A stretch of DNA of 64,000 nt, taken from assembly GCA_017428155.1 (NCBI GenBank), contig JAFRRJ010000040.1:1-64000 (forward strand), written 5' to 3'. A model generated the notes under the pieces. That model saw nothing but the letters and a program-made list of their open reading frames with translations. It did no database searches and was not told the DNA's origin. The stretch's first letter is position 1; the number at the start of each line of letters is the position of its first letter. The position numbers and the translations under genes are program-made. The DNA comes from Clostridiales bacterium. Its GTDB lineage: Bacteria > Bacillota > Clostridia > Saccharofermentanales > Saccharofermentanaceae. Positions 33,718-41,409 of this stretch are shown piece after piece.

Positions 33718-35241
33718 ATGAAAAGATTCATTACAAGATCCATCGTTGCAGTATCTGCATTAGGTCTTCTTGTCACATCTTTAGCGGGATGCGGCAAAAA
33801 GAATGCTGATGCAAATAACTGCGCAGTCGTAGGCATCACACAGGAACCGGGCATCTTCGATCCGCACACAGTGGTTGCTGCAGGGGACGAGGAGATCATC
33901 TTCAATGTTTATGAGGGACTTTACAAATACGATCACGAGGGCAATCTCAATCCCTGTCTTGCAACAGGAGTCGAGATATCTGCTGACGCTTCCGTATACA
34001 CTTTCACGATCAGGGACGGAGTCAAATTCCATGACGGTTCAGATCTTGATGCATCAGATGTCGTATATTCACTCAAGCGTGCTTCCGGACTTCTTGACGG
34101 TCAGGACGGCACCGCGCTCGTAAGCGAGCTTGATTCAATAAGGGACGTCACGGCGTCATCCGACGGAAAGGTCGTTGTTACTCTCGAGAGCTCAAACAGC
34201 GAGCTTCTGAGCTATTTCACGACCGGTATCATCCCGGAAAATTACGATAACTGCCAGCAGGCACCCGTAGGAACCGGCCCTTTCAAGTTCGATTCCTACA
34301 ACCCGGGCCAGAGCGTTATCCTCAAGAAGAACGAGAATTACTGGCAGAAGGGCCTTCCCTACCTCGACAGCGTCACATTCAAGGTATGCGCCGATATGGA
34401 TGCAGGCCTTACAGAGCTTGCTTCAGGAAGCATCGATATCTTCCCTTATCTCACAACAGACCGCGCAAACCAGCTCGATTCTTCAAAGTACAACATCTTG
34501 TCCAACGGTTCGAACATGGTCCAGATCTTTGCTCTCAACAACAGCGTTGAGCCTTTAAATGACGTAAGAGTGCGCAAAGCAATCAACTATGCGATCAACA
34601 GAAAAGACATCATCTCCGTCACAATGGACGGTGCAGGAGTCGAGCTTACAACAGCAATGAGCCCTGCCATGGGAAGTTACTATGACAAGTCACTCGACGG
34701 TACTTTCGACCAGGATATCGAGAAGGCAAAAGCACTTCTTGCGGAAGCAGGATATGAGAACGGCTTTGATATCTCATGCACGGTTCCTTCTTCATATCTC
34801 ATCCACGTAAACACAGCCGTAGAGCTTGCTTCCGAGCTTAAAGCCGTCGGTATCAACATGGAGATCAAGCAGGTTGACTGGGCTACATGGCTCGATCAGG
34901 TATATGCCGGCCGCCAGTATGACACTACAGTAATCGCACTTACGAGCACATATGCTCCCTACGATGTTCTCGGCCGCTATAAATCAACAGATGACGGCAA
35001 CTTCATCAATTACTCAAACTCAACAGTCGACGAGCTTCTTACACGCATCCCGCAGACTGCCGATGTTAACGAGAGGACCGCTCTCTACCATCAGGTTTTA
35101 GGCTGTCTTACGGAGGACGCATGCTCTGCATACATTCAGGATCCCACAACGATCACTGCAGTATCCACCAGACTTGAAGGTTATAATGTATATCCTATGT
35201 ACGTTCAGGATATGTCAAAGGTAAAGCTTGCAGGGAACTGA
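33718..35241 (+). CDS. Oligopeptide/dipeptide ABC transporter substrate-binding lipoprotein (SBP family 5)
   Basis: The ATG at 33718 has AGGAGGG just upstream. 507 residues with a lipoprotein signal (VTSLAGC, Cys about residue 23) and the family 5 solute-binding fold: EPGIFDPHT, VYEGLYKYDHEGN, YTFTIRDGVKFHDGSDLDASDV, PVGTGPFKF, NDVRVRKAINYAINR. It captures peptides, or possibly nickel or another small ligand, outside the membrane and delivers them to the two permeases encoded downstream. A hairpin at 35271-35290 between this gene and the permeases could lower expression of the latter, as is common for binding proteins made in excess. Confidence 0.93.
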   Translation: MKRFITRSIVAVSALGLLVTSLAGCGKKNADANNCAVVGITQEPGIFDPHTVVAAGDEEIIFNVYEGLYKYDHEGNLNPCLATGVEISADASVYTFTIRDGVKFHDGSDLDASDVVYSLKRASGLLDGQDGTALVSELDSIRDVTASSDGKVVVTLESSNSELLSYFTTGIIPENYDNCQQAPVGTGPFKFDSYNPGQSVILKKNENYWQKGLPYLDSVTFKVCADMDAGLTELASGSIDIFPYLTTDRANQLDSSKYNILSNGSNMVQIFALNNSVEPLNDVRVRKAINYAINRKDIISVTMDGAGVELTTAMSPAMGSYYDKSLDGTFDQDIEKAKALLAEAGYENGFDISCTVPSSYLIHVNTAVELASELKAVGINMEIKQVDWATWLDQVYAGRQYDTTVIALTSTYAPYDVLGRYKSTDDGNFINYSNSTVDELLTRIPQTADVNERTALYHQVLGCLTEDACSAYIQDPTTITAVSTRLEGYNVYPMYVQDMSKVKLAGN

Positions 35242-35270
35242 TCCGTACTTCACAAATGATCTCATTATGG

Positions 35271-35290
35271 ACCGTCTCTGATGAGGCGGT
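35271..35290 (+). terminator. Hairpin between binding-protein and permease genes (possible attenuator)
   Basis: ACCGTCTC pairs with GAGGCGGT across TGAT (one G-U pair), followed by TCATTTATATTT. The T-run is imperfect, so partial termination is more likely than a full stop. Confidence 0.5.
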
Positions 35291-35366
35291 TCATTTATAT
35301 TTGGCGCAAAAGCATATATAATAGGTTTTTACTATGGATCCGGTATTATGACGGGGGGATATAGAA

Positions 35367-36320
35367 TTGCAGGGCAAGGCAGGATATTTTGTCGGAAAAC
35401 TCATAGAGCTTCTGGTGACACTTCTTCTTGTGTCACTGCTTGTTTTCGCTGCCTTCTCGATAATACCGGGAGATACTGCAAGAGTTATGCTCGGACCGGA
35501 TGCATCGCAGGCACAGGTCGATCTTCTGAGGGCGGAGTTAGGTCTCGACAGACCGCTCGTCATACGCTATTTCTCATGGCTCTTCGGTCTTTTCACCTTC
35601 AATCCCGGCACGTCCTACGCTTATAACATGAGTGTCGGCGAGCTGATCGCTCAAAGGCTTCCGGTCACCATCGGAATGAGCGCTGTAGCAATGATCATGG
35701 TAATCCTGATCTCCTATCCGCTTGCCGTCATAAGCGCTCGAAAACCAGGGCGGGCAGGAGACCAGATATGCTCTGTCATCGGTCATATTCTTTTTGCGAT
35801 CCCGCCTTACGTCGCATCTCTGCTTCTGATCCTTCTTGCAAGTTCGGTATTCTCGCTCATGACAGCAGGTACATACGTTAAGCCTTCCGATGACTTCGCA
35901 GGCTATATCGGCTGCCTGCTGCTTCCGTCTTTTGCGATCGCGCTTCCGAAGATCGCTATGAGCTTCAAGTTCCTCAGATCCTCCATAATCGAGCAGAGAA
36001 CTGCAGATTATGTCCGGACATCCAAGAGCCACGGCTTATCGGACCTCAAGATCCTTGTCCGCCACGTTCTTCCGAACTCAAATGTCTCGTCGATCACGAT
36101 AATATCGATAATCCTCTCGGATATCCTCGGCGGAAGCCTCATAGTCGAGCAGGTCTTTAATCTGCCGGGTCTCGGACGTCTTCTGCTTTCCGCTATATCG
36201 CGCCGCGATTTCCCGCTTCTGTCGGGTATCGTCTTCTATCTTGCATTTATAACAGTTATCCTGTACTTCATTTCCGACATCGCCGCAAGCCTTGCCGACC
36301 CGAGGATCAGGCTGAAATAG
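35367..36320 (+). CDS. Peptide ABC transporter permease (DppB-like)
   Basis: 317 residues with six TM helices of the binding-protein-dependent permease family 1: FAAFSIIPGDTARVMLG, then a first outer loop, and the EAA-type cytosolic loop ADYVRTSKSHGLSDLKILVRHVLPN that docks on the ATPase. Start is TTG with a GGGGGG site nine bases upstream; no ATG in range fits the conserved N-terminus. It forms the channel with the next gene's product. Confidence 0.92.
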   Translation: MQGKAGYFVGKLIELLVTLLLVSLLVFAAFSIIPGDTARVMLGPDASQAQVDLLRAELGLDRPLVIRYFSWLFGLFTFNPGTSYAYNMSVGELIAQRLPVTIGMSAVAMIMVILISYPLAVISARKPGRAGDQICSVIGHILFAIPPYVASLLLILLASSVFSLMTAGTYVKPSDDFAGYIGCLLLPSFAIALPKIAMSFKFLRSSIIEQRTADYVRTSKSHGLSDLKILVRHVLPNSNVSSITIISIILSDILGGSLIVEQVFNLPGLGRLLLSAISRRDFPLLSGIVFYLAFITVILYFISDIAASLADPRIRLK

Positions 36321-36333
36321 AGGCTTAGACAAG

Positions 36334-37185
36334 ATGCAGCAGATAAAGAGAACAAAGCCAAAGACATACAGGTCACCTGACGCTTCCATCTTCTATTCGG
36401 TGGGCATAGTGCTGCTCGCTTTTGTTGTGCTTACATTCATTGTTTCCTTATTTGCTACACCTTATTCCCCGGATGCTACAGATGCCGCTTCCAAACTGCT
36501 GGCACCCTGTCCCGCGCACCCGTTCGGAACCGACAATTTCGGCCGCGATGTCCTGTCGCGCGTAATGTCCGCATCCAAATACACGATCTTTATATCCGTT
36601 GCAGGTGTCGCCATCTCTTTGATCCTCGGAACCGTATCCGGCATTCCGGCAGGCTATTTCGGGGGTCTTGCAGACAGGGGGATAATGCTCCTCGGCAACA
36701 GCATAATGTGCTTTCCGGGCATTCTTCTGGCTCTTGTAGCCGTTGCCGTATTCGGTGCTTCGGTCACAAACGTCATATGGGCTTTGGGACTTGTTTTTGC
36801 GCCGACATTTGCAAGGGTATGCAGAGTCGGGACCATGGAGATAAAAGAACTTGATTACATTACACATGCCCGCGTCATGGGCGTAAAGCCTCTTCGTATA
36901 ATGACACTTCACATATTCCCGAATCTCGTTCCGCAGCTTCTGCCGGCGACGGTGATCGGCCTTGCGAACATGACGCTGTTTGAATCCGGAATGAGTTATC
37001 TGGGACTTGGCGTTCAGCCACCGGACGCTTCTTTCGGCAAGATGCTATCCGATGCACAGGCGTATATCCGTGTCGCACCCTGGCTCATAGTATTTCCCGC
37101 AATGATGCTGGTATTCTACATCCTGGGTCTCTACTTTATCTCTGAGGGGCTCCGTGTCACCCTCTCAAAAGGAGGTAAACGATGA
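36334..37185 (+). CDS. Peptide ABC transporter permease (DppC-like)
   Basis: 283 residues: a cytosolic start, one TM, the conserved HPFGTDNFGRDVLSRV element of DppC/OppC proteins, then five TM helices with the EAA loop around THARVMGVKPLRIMTLHIFPN. It pairs with the upstream permease. The ATG lies 13 bases after the previous stop, and its own stop overlaps the ATPase start as ATGA. Confidence 0.93.
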   Translation: MQQIKRTKPKTYRSPDASIFYSVGIVLLAFVVLTFIVSLFATPYSPDATDAASKLLAPCPAHPFGTDNFGRDVLSRVMSASKYTIFISVAGVAISLILGTVSGIPAGYFGGLADRGIMLLGNSIMCFPGILLALVAVAVFGASVTNVIWALGLVFAPTFARVCRVGTMEIKELDYITHARVMGVKPLRIMTLHIFPNLVPQLLPATVIGLANMTLFESGMSYLGLGVQPPDASFGKMLSDAQAYIRVAPWLIVFPAMMLVFYILGLYFISEGLRVTLSKGGKR

Positions 37186-38810
37186 CCCGTCATATACATA
37201 TAGTTAAAGTCCATCTCCTGACTCTCGCTTTCCCGACCGGAAAGGATCCCGATCCGAAGCCGGTTCTGGACGATGTTGATTTCGGTATCCGTGACGGAGA
37301 GATATTAGGTCTTATCGGCAATTCCGGCAGCGGCAAGACAATGACTTCACTTGCCATAGCAGGACTTCTTCCCGAAGCCGCTTCGATTACCTCAGGCTCT
37401 ATCAAATTTGCAGGGAAAGACCTTCTTGAGATGGATCCGAAGGAACGCCGCGCCATGCTCGGCAGGGATATCGGCATGATATTCCAGGAACCCTCAACAG
37501 CTTTAGATCCTCTGATGACATGCGGCAAACAGCTGGAAGAAGTCCTTACGGCACATAAAGATCTTAAAATGACTCCGGAAGAACGTCATAAAGCAATAAT
37601 GGACATGCTTGAGACTGTAGGGTTCGATAATGCCGAAGAGCTGTTCAGCCGCTATCCTCACCAGCTTTCAGGCGGTCAGCGCCAGAGAGTCCTTATTGCA
37701 GGAGCTGCGCTTCTCAAGCCGCGTCTTCTTATCTGCGATGAACCCACTTCATCTCTTGATACCGTGACGACAGTATCGATCCTTGCGCTTCTTAAGGACC
37801 TTTGCCATAAGCTTCACATAACGATATTGTTTATCTCTCATGACCTTTCTGCCGTAAGAGGCTTCTGTGACCGTGTAATGGTCATGAAAGACGGCAGGAT
37901 AATAGACAGGGATACTGCATCCGATATCCTGACCAACCCTAGAAACAGTTATACAGCCGAGCTTCTTACCAACGCAAGACTCGACACGAGGATACTCGGA
38001 TTTGAGCCTGCGACTGTTGATTATTCCAGAAGCCCCGTGCTTACTGCAAAGGGGATCACGGCAGGATATAAAAGATCACTTTTCGAGCGCGTAAAGAAAA
38101 ACGGCGGCGATGAAGCTGAAGACAAAAACGTGCTTCACGACGTATCTTTGGAAGTATTCCCGAACGAGATACTCGGACTGATCGGTGGCTCAGGAAGCGG
38201 CAAGACAACACTCATCAGATCGCTCCTGGGACTTCTGCCGCATGAAGGCACGGTCAATATCAGGAGTTCCAGTACAGGCGCGATATTCCAGGATCCGGTG
38301 TCCTGTCTGAACCCCGCTCACACGGTAAAATGGCACTTGACAGAAGCACTCAGGGCTTCGGGCAAAAAGACCGCCGGCACCCTGAAAGAGCGCAGAGAGC
38401 GGACTTATGCAAGAATAACCGGAGTGCTTGAAGAATGCGGCCTGGGCGAAGAATATCTCCTCCGCCGTCCCAATGAACTGTCAGGCGGTCAGCGGCAGAG
38501 GGTCGCTATTGCAATGTGCCTTATCCAGGAACCGTCACTGATAATTGCTGATGAGCCTTTCTCATCTCTTGACGCAAGTTCATCAGCAGAGCTTCTAAAG
38601 ATCATGACCGATATCAACAGAGAACGCAATACCGCGTTCCTTCTTATAACTCACAATATCCATATAGTAAGAAAGATTGCACCGAGAGTTATCGTGATGA
38701 GCAACGGAAGGATATGTGAGGAAGGAACAACGGCAGAGGTCCTCGGCAATCCGAGATCCGAAGCTGCGGCAGCGCTCCTCGAGGCGGAACGCCTTATTCA
38801 CGGAAATTAA
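37182..38810 (+). CDS. Fused double ABC ATPase (DppD-DppF type)
   Basis: 542 residues holding two nucleotide-binding domains in one chain. First: Walker A GNSGSGKT, signature LSGGQRQRV, Walker B LLICDEPTSSLD (to ~260). Second: Walker A GGSGSGKTT, signature LSGGQRQRV again, Walker B LIIADEPFSSLD. Peptide importers normally encode these as two genes. The C-terminal oligopeptide-type Cys-containing extension is absent after both. It powers uptake through the DppB/C-like permeases with which it is co-translated by a 4-base overlap. A terminator-like hairpin follows. Confidence 0.93.
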   Translation: MTRHIHIVKVHLLTLAFPTGKDPDPKPVLDDVDFGIRDGEILGLIGNSGSGKTMTSLAIAGLLPEAASITSGSIKFAGKDLLEMDPKERRAMLGRDIGMIFQEPSTALDPLMTCGKQLEEVLTAHKDLKMTPEERHKAIMDMLETVGFDNAEELFSRYPHQLSGGQRQRVLIAGAALLKPRLLICDEPTSSLDTVTTVSILALLKDLCHKLHITILFISHDLSAVRGFCDRVMVMKDGRIIDRDTASDILTNPRNSYTAELLTNARLDTRILGFEPATVDYSRSPVLTAKGITAGYKRSLFERVKKNGGDEAEDKNVLHDVSLEVFPNEILGLIGGSGSGKTTLIRSLLGLLPHEGTVNIRSSSTGAIFQDPVSCLNPAHTVKWHLTEALRASGKKTAGTLKERRERTYARITGVLEECGLGEEYLLRRPNELSGGQRQRVAIAMCLIQEPSLIIADEPFSSLDASSSAELLKIMTDINRERNTAFLLITHNIHIVRKIAPRVIVMSNGRICEEGTTAEVLGNPRSEAAAALLEAERLIHGN

Positions 38811-38814
38811 ATAA

Positions 38815-38845
38815 AGAAGGGCTGCTCCTAAAGAGCAGCCCATCT
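38815..38845 (+). terminator. Terminator-like hairpin after the peptide importer
   Basis: GGGCTGCTC (38819-38827) pairs perfectly with GAGCAGCCC (38833-38841) over a CTAAA loop, nine bases after the ATPase stop. No clear T-run follows, so strength is uncertain. Confidence 0.6.
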
Positions 38846-39000
38846 CAAGGGTGATCTATATAAAGTGAAGTCACTTTTATATATTCGTCTATATTGTAAC
38901 GCCCCTTTCACCCATTATCTTTACGTATCTAAATACAATTTTTAATGTTTTTGTAAACACTGAAGGAACTGTTTTCCTTTGTTCAGATCCTGCGGGAGCG

Positions 39001-39735
39001 TCAGGAAAGTTCCAAACCGTACTTGTCGCTAAGCCATGCCTTCTGTTCGCCGGAAAGATTCTTTACATTCCAGTTGCCCCATTTAAATCCGGGGAATCCG
39101 GGGTAAGGATTATCTCCGTATTGTTGCTGGAATACCCATGGACTTCCTGAGTCGATCGTCATATCGTAAGAACCGTCATCATTCTTCTTAAGTGTGATCT
39201 TCTCTGTGTTATTTGAACCTTCGCAAAGAACTACTTCGCCTGACTCTGACATGCTGACTACGCCTCTGGGACAGTTATCGCCGGGAGTAACATATCCGTT
39301 GCTGGCTGTATAGGGACCGACAGTCTGTGGACCAGTTAAGCTGTCTGGAGTGGTGCCCTTCTTTGTTGTCTCTGTCGGCTCCTCGGAAGACTCTGAAGAT
39401 GTTGATCCTTCAGTAGATTCTTCGGAAGGTGTATTTGCTGAAGTCTCCTCTTCGGTTGAAACAGTAGATTCAGAAGTTCCTTCCTCCGGGATGTAAGTAC
39501 CGCTCGTGTCACCGGGATCCTGATCAGCGCCATAGGACTTGACCTTCTTCCATGCCTCTGATTCGAAAAGCCCGACATCATGTTCCTTCTTCAGACGCTT
39601 GTTTGTTTCTTCGGAATTCTTCAGTGTTACTGCAACACCTACGAAAGCCGCTGCGGAAACGATAATTATGATCGATACTACGATCAGGATTTCTGTGAGG
39701 GTAAAACCTCTCTTATTGAATCTGGATTTCTTCAT
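39001..39735 (-). CDS. Type IV pilin-like protein with Ser/Thr/Glu-rich stalk
   Basis: Starting at the ATG at 39735 (MKKSRFNKRGFTL), 244 residues. The class III prepilin signal is clear: a basic leader, Gly before Phe in KRGFTLTEILIVV, Glu at mature position 5, then a hydrophobic helix. After ~60 residues comes a Ser/Thr/Glu-rich low-complexity stretch (about 80-130) and a C-terminal globular part with two Cys (DNCPRGV..VVLCEG) and an aromatic end (WVFQQQYGDNPYPGFPG). No prepilin peptidase or pilus assembly genes are in the window. An RBS-like AAGGGAGAG lies about 12 bases upstream. It may be a minor pseudopilin. Confidence 0.85.
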   Translation of the reverse strand: MKKSRFNKRGFTLTEILIVVSIIIIVSAAAFVGVAVTLKNSEETNKRLKKEHDVGLFESEAWKKVKSYGADQDPGDTSGTYIPEEGTSESTVSTEEETSANTPSEESTEGSTSSESSEEPTETTKKGTTPDSLTGPQTVGPYTASNGYVTPGDNCPRGVVSMSESGEVVLCEGSNNTEKITLKKNDDGSYDMTIDSGSPWVFQQQYGDNPYPGFPGFKWGNWNVKNLSGEQKAWLSDKYGLELS

Positions 39736-39864
39736 ATAGATCACTCTCCCTTTTATCAAGCTTTGCCTTCGCTGATAATCTGATTATAAAAGACCAAATC
39801 GTTAAAATTCAATCATCAAGATATTGATTTTATGAGAGCGTTTTAAACAATATGTAACAAAGAA

Positions 39865-41250
39865 TTAAACTGATTTTGTCGATATTATATTCCGGGCTTC
39901 ATTTATTAAAAAACCTTTAGAATTAGGGCATTTCTCTTCAAGATAGTGCTCGAAGACTTTTGTCAGGATCTCTCCTACTTCAGGTCCTTCCTTTACGCCC
40001 AGAGCGATGATATCCCTGCCGTCTATCTCAAGGTCTTTTACATCGAAAACCGCACCCGACAGCTTCAGTTCCTCACCGATCTTCATCAGCTCCTCAAGCC
40101 TTTTGATCCTGTTCTGTCCCAGAGGCGAATGAGCCAGTATGTCGGCCCTCTGAAGAACAACAAGTTTATTAAGGATCTGTTCAGGATACTCACTCATGAA
40201 CCTATGGACTTCGACCCTGTCCGGCTTCTTATAGGTATCGTGAAGCTTTACCAGCAGGCACACATCGGCAATAAACTGCTTCGGATACTTCAGTTCATTC
40301 AAGACCCTTTCGGCTATCACGGCGCTTACCAGCGGATGGCCTTTCATGTGGCCTTCACCGTTCTCACCGAGTTTGAAGCAAGTAGGCTTTCCGAGATCGT
40401 GAAAGAGCGCCGCCATTGAAAGTTCGGCATCCCTGCCTTTCCCTTCCTCACAGGGAATCTCAGAAAGCACATCCAGAGTGTGCTCCAGAACATCCCTGTC
40501 GTGGAAGTTCGACTTCTGGTCGAAGCCTCTGCATACCGCTATCTCAGGTATTACCACACTTAAGATCTTCCACCCTGTCCTTATGGCCTGAGGCGCATAC
40601 CTGCCCGTAACTATGCGTTCAAGCTCGGCCGCAATACGCTCCCCTGCTATATGCTTCAGTTCATCCGCATGAGACTCCATCGCCCCGAGAGTCTTGTCTT
40701 CAATATCAAAACCCAGTACCGATGCGAACCTTATGCCTCTTAATATCCTTAATGCATCCTCGCCAAACCGACTGTCCGGATCACCCACTGCCCTTATCAG
40801 GTGATCTTCGCAGTCCTTCTGACCGCCTTCGGGATCAAAGATCTTTCCGTCACAATCCATGTACATCGCATTAATCGTGAAATCCCTCCGGCTTACATCA
40901 TCTTCTATCGTCGTCTTGAATACGACCTCGTCAGGCCTTCTCAGATCTGTATATGTTCCGTCCTCGCGAAAAGTCGTCACTTCGACGTCGCCCTCTTCTG
41001 TCACAGCCGTAACCGTTCCGTGCTTTGCCGCGTTATCGTAGTAATTGATTCCGGAATCCTTAAATATGTTTACGACCTCATCCGGTCTTGCGGAGGTGGC
41101 AACATCGTAGTCGTGAGGGATTTTCGAGAGCACGATATCGCGTACGGCACCGCCGGCCACATAGGCTTTGTGGCCTTTTGAAACTATCAGTGAAAGGATC
41201 TCTCTTACGTATAAGGGGATCCTGTTTTTATCAGAAGAAATATCAGTCAT
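39865..41250 (-). CDS. cca: CCA-adding tRNA nucleotidyltransferase with HD domain
   Basis: 461 residues. The N-terminal polymerase beta-type head shows YVAGGAVRDIVL and PHDYDVATSA with the metal-binding Asp pair, then the motif RRDFTINAMYMD and RILRGIRFASVLGF. The second half has an HD phosphohydrolase domain (LFHDLGKP). It adds or repairs the CCA end of tRNAs; the HD part may remove phosphates from tRNA ends. It is transcribed away from the GH31-like gene. Confidence 0.93.
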   Translation of the reverse strand: MTDISSDKNRIPLYVREILSLIVSKGHKAYVAGGAVRDIVLSKIPHDYDVATSARPDEVVNIFKDSGINYYDNAAKHGTVTAVTEEGDVEVTTFREDGTYTDLRRPDEVVFKTTIEDDVSRRDFTINAMYMDCDGKIFDPEGGQKDCEDHLIRAVGDPDSRFGEDALRILRGIRFASVLGFDIEDKTLGAMESHADELKHIAGERIAAELERIVTGRYAPQAIRTGWKILSVVIPEIAVCRGFDQKSNFHDRDVLEHTLDVLSEIPCEEGKGRDAELSMAALFHDLGKPTCFKLGENGEGHMKGHPLVSAVIAERVLNELKYPKQFIADVCLLVKLHDTYKKPDRVEVHRFMSEYPEQILNKLVVLQRADILAHSPLGQNRIKRLEELMKIGEELKLSGAVFDVKDLEIDGRDIIALGVKEGPEVGEILTKVFEHYLEEKCPNSKGFLINEARNIISTKSV

Positions 41251-41339
41251 ATTAAAAGTATAGCAATTAAATTGGTAACTTGCTTATCCGTATCAGATAA
41301 GAAATATACGGCTTGAATCGTCATATTCTTGAAATAATA

Positions 41340-41366
41340 TTGACGCTGTTGTTTGGATATAATAAT
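41340..41366 (+). promoter_or_regulatory. Possible promoter of the GH31-like gene
   Basis: TATAAT at 41358-41363 lies 47-52 bases before the ATG. TTGACG at 41340-41345 is 12 bases away, too close to be a classical pair with it, but 15-17 bases from overlapping AATAAT/TAATTC. The exact boxes are uncertain. Confidence 0.4.
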
Positions 41367-41409
41367 TCTGTTTATTCTAAACAAGTGCTTTATTTTTGGA
41401 GGGGATAAC

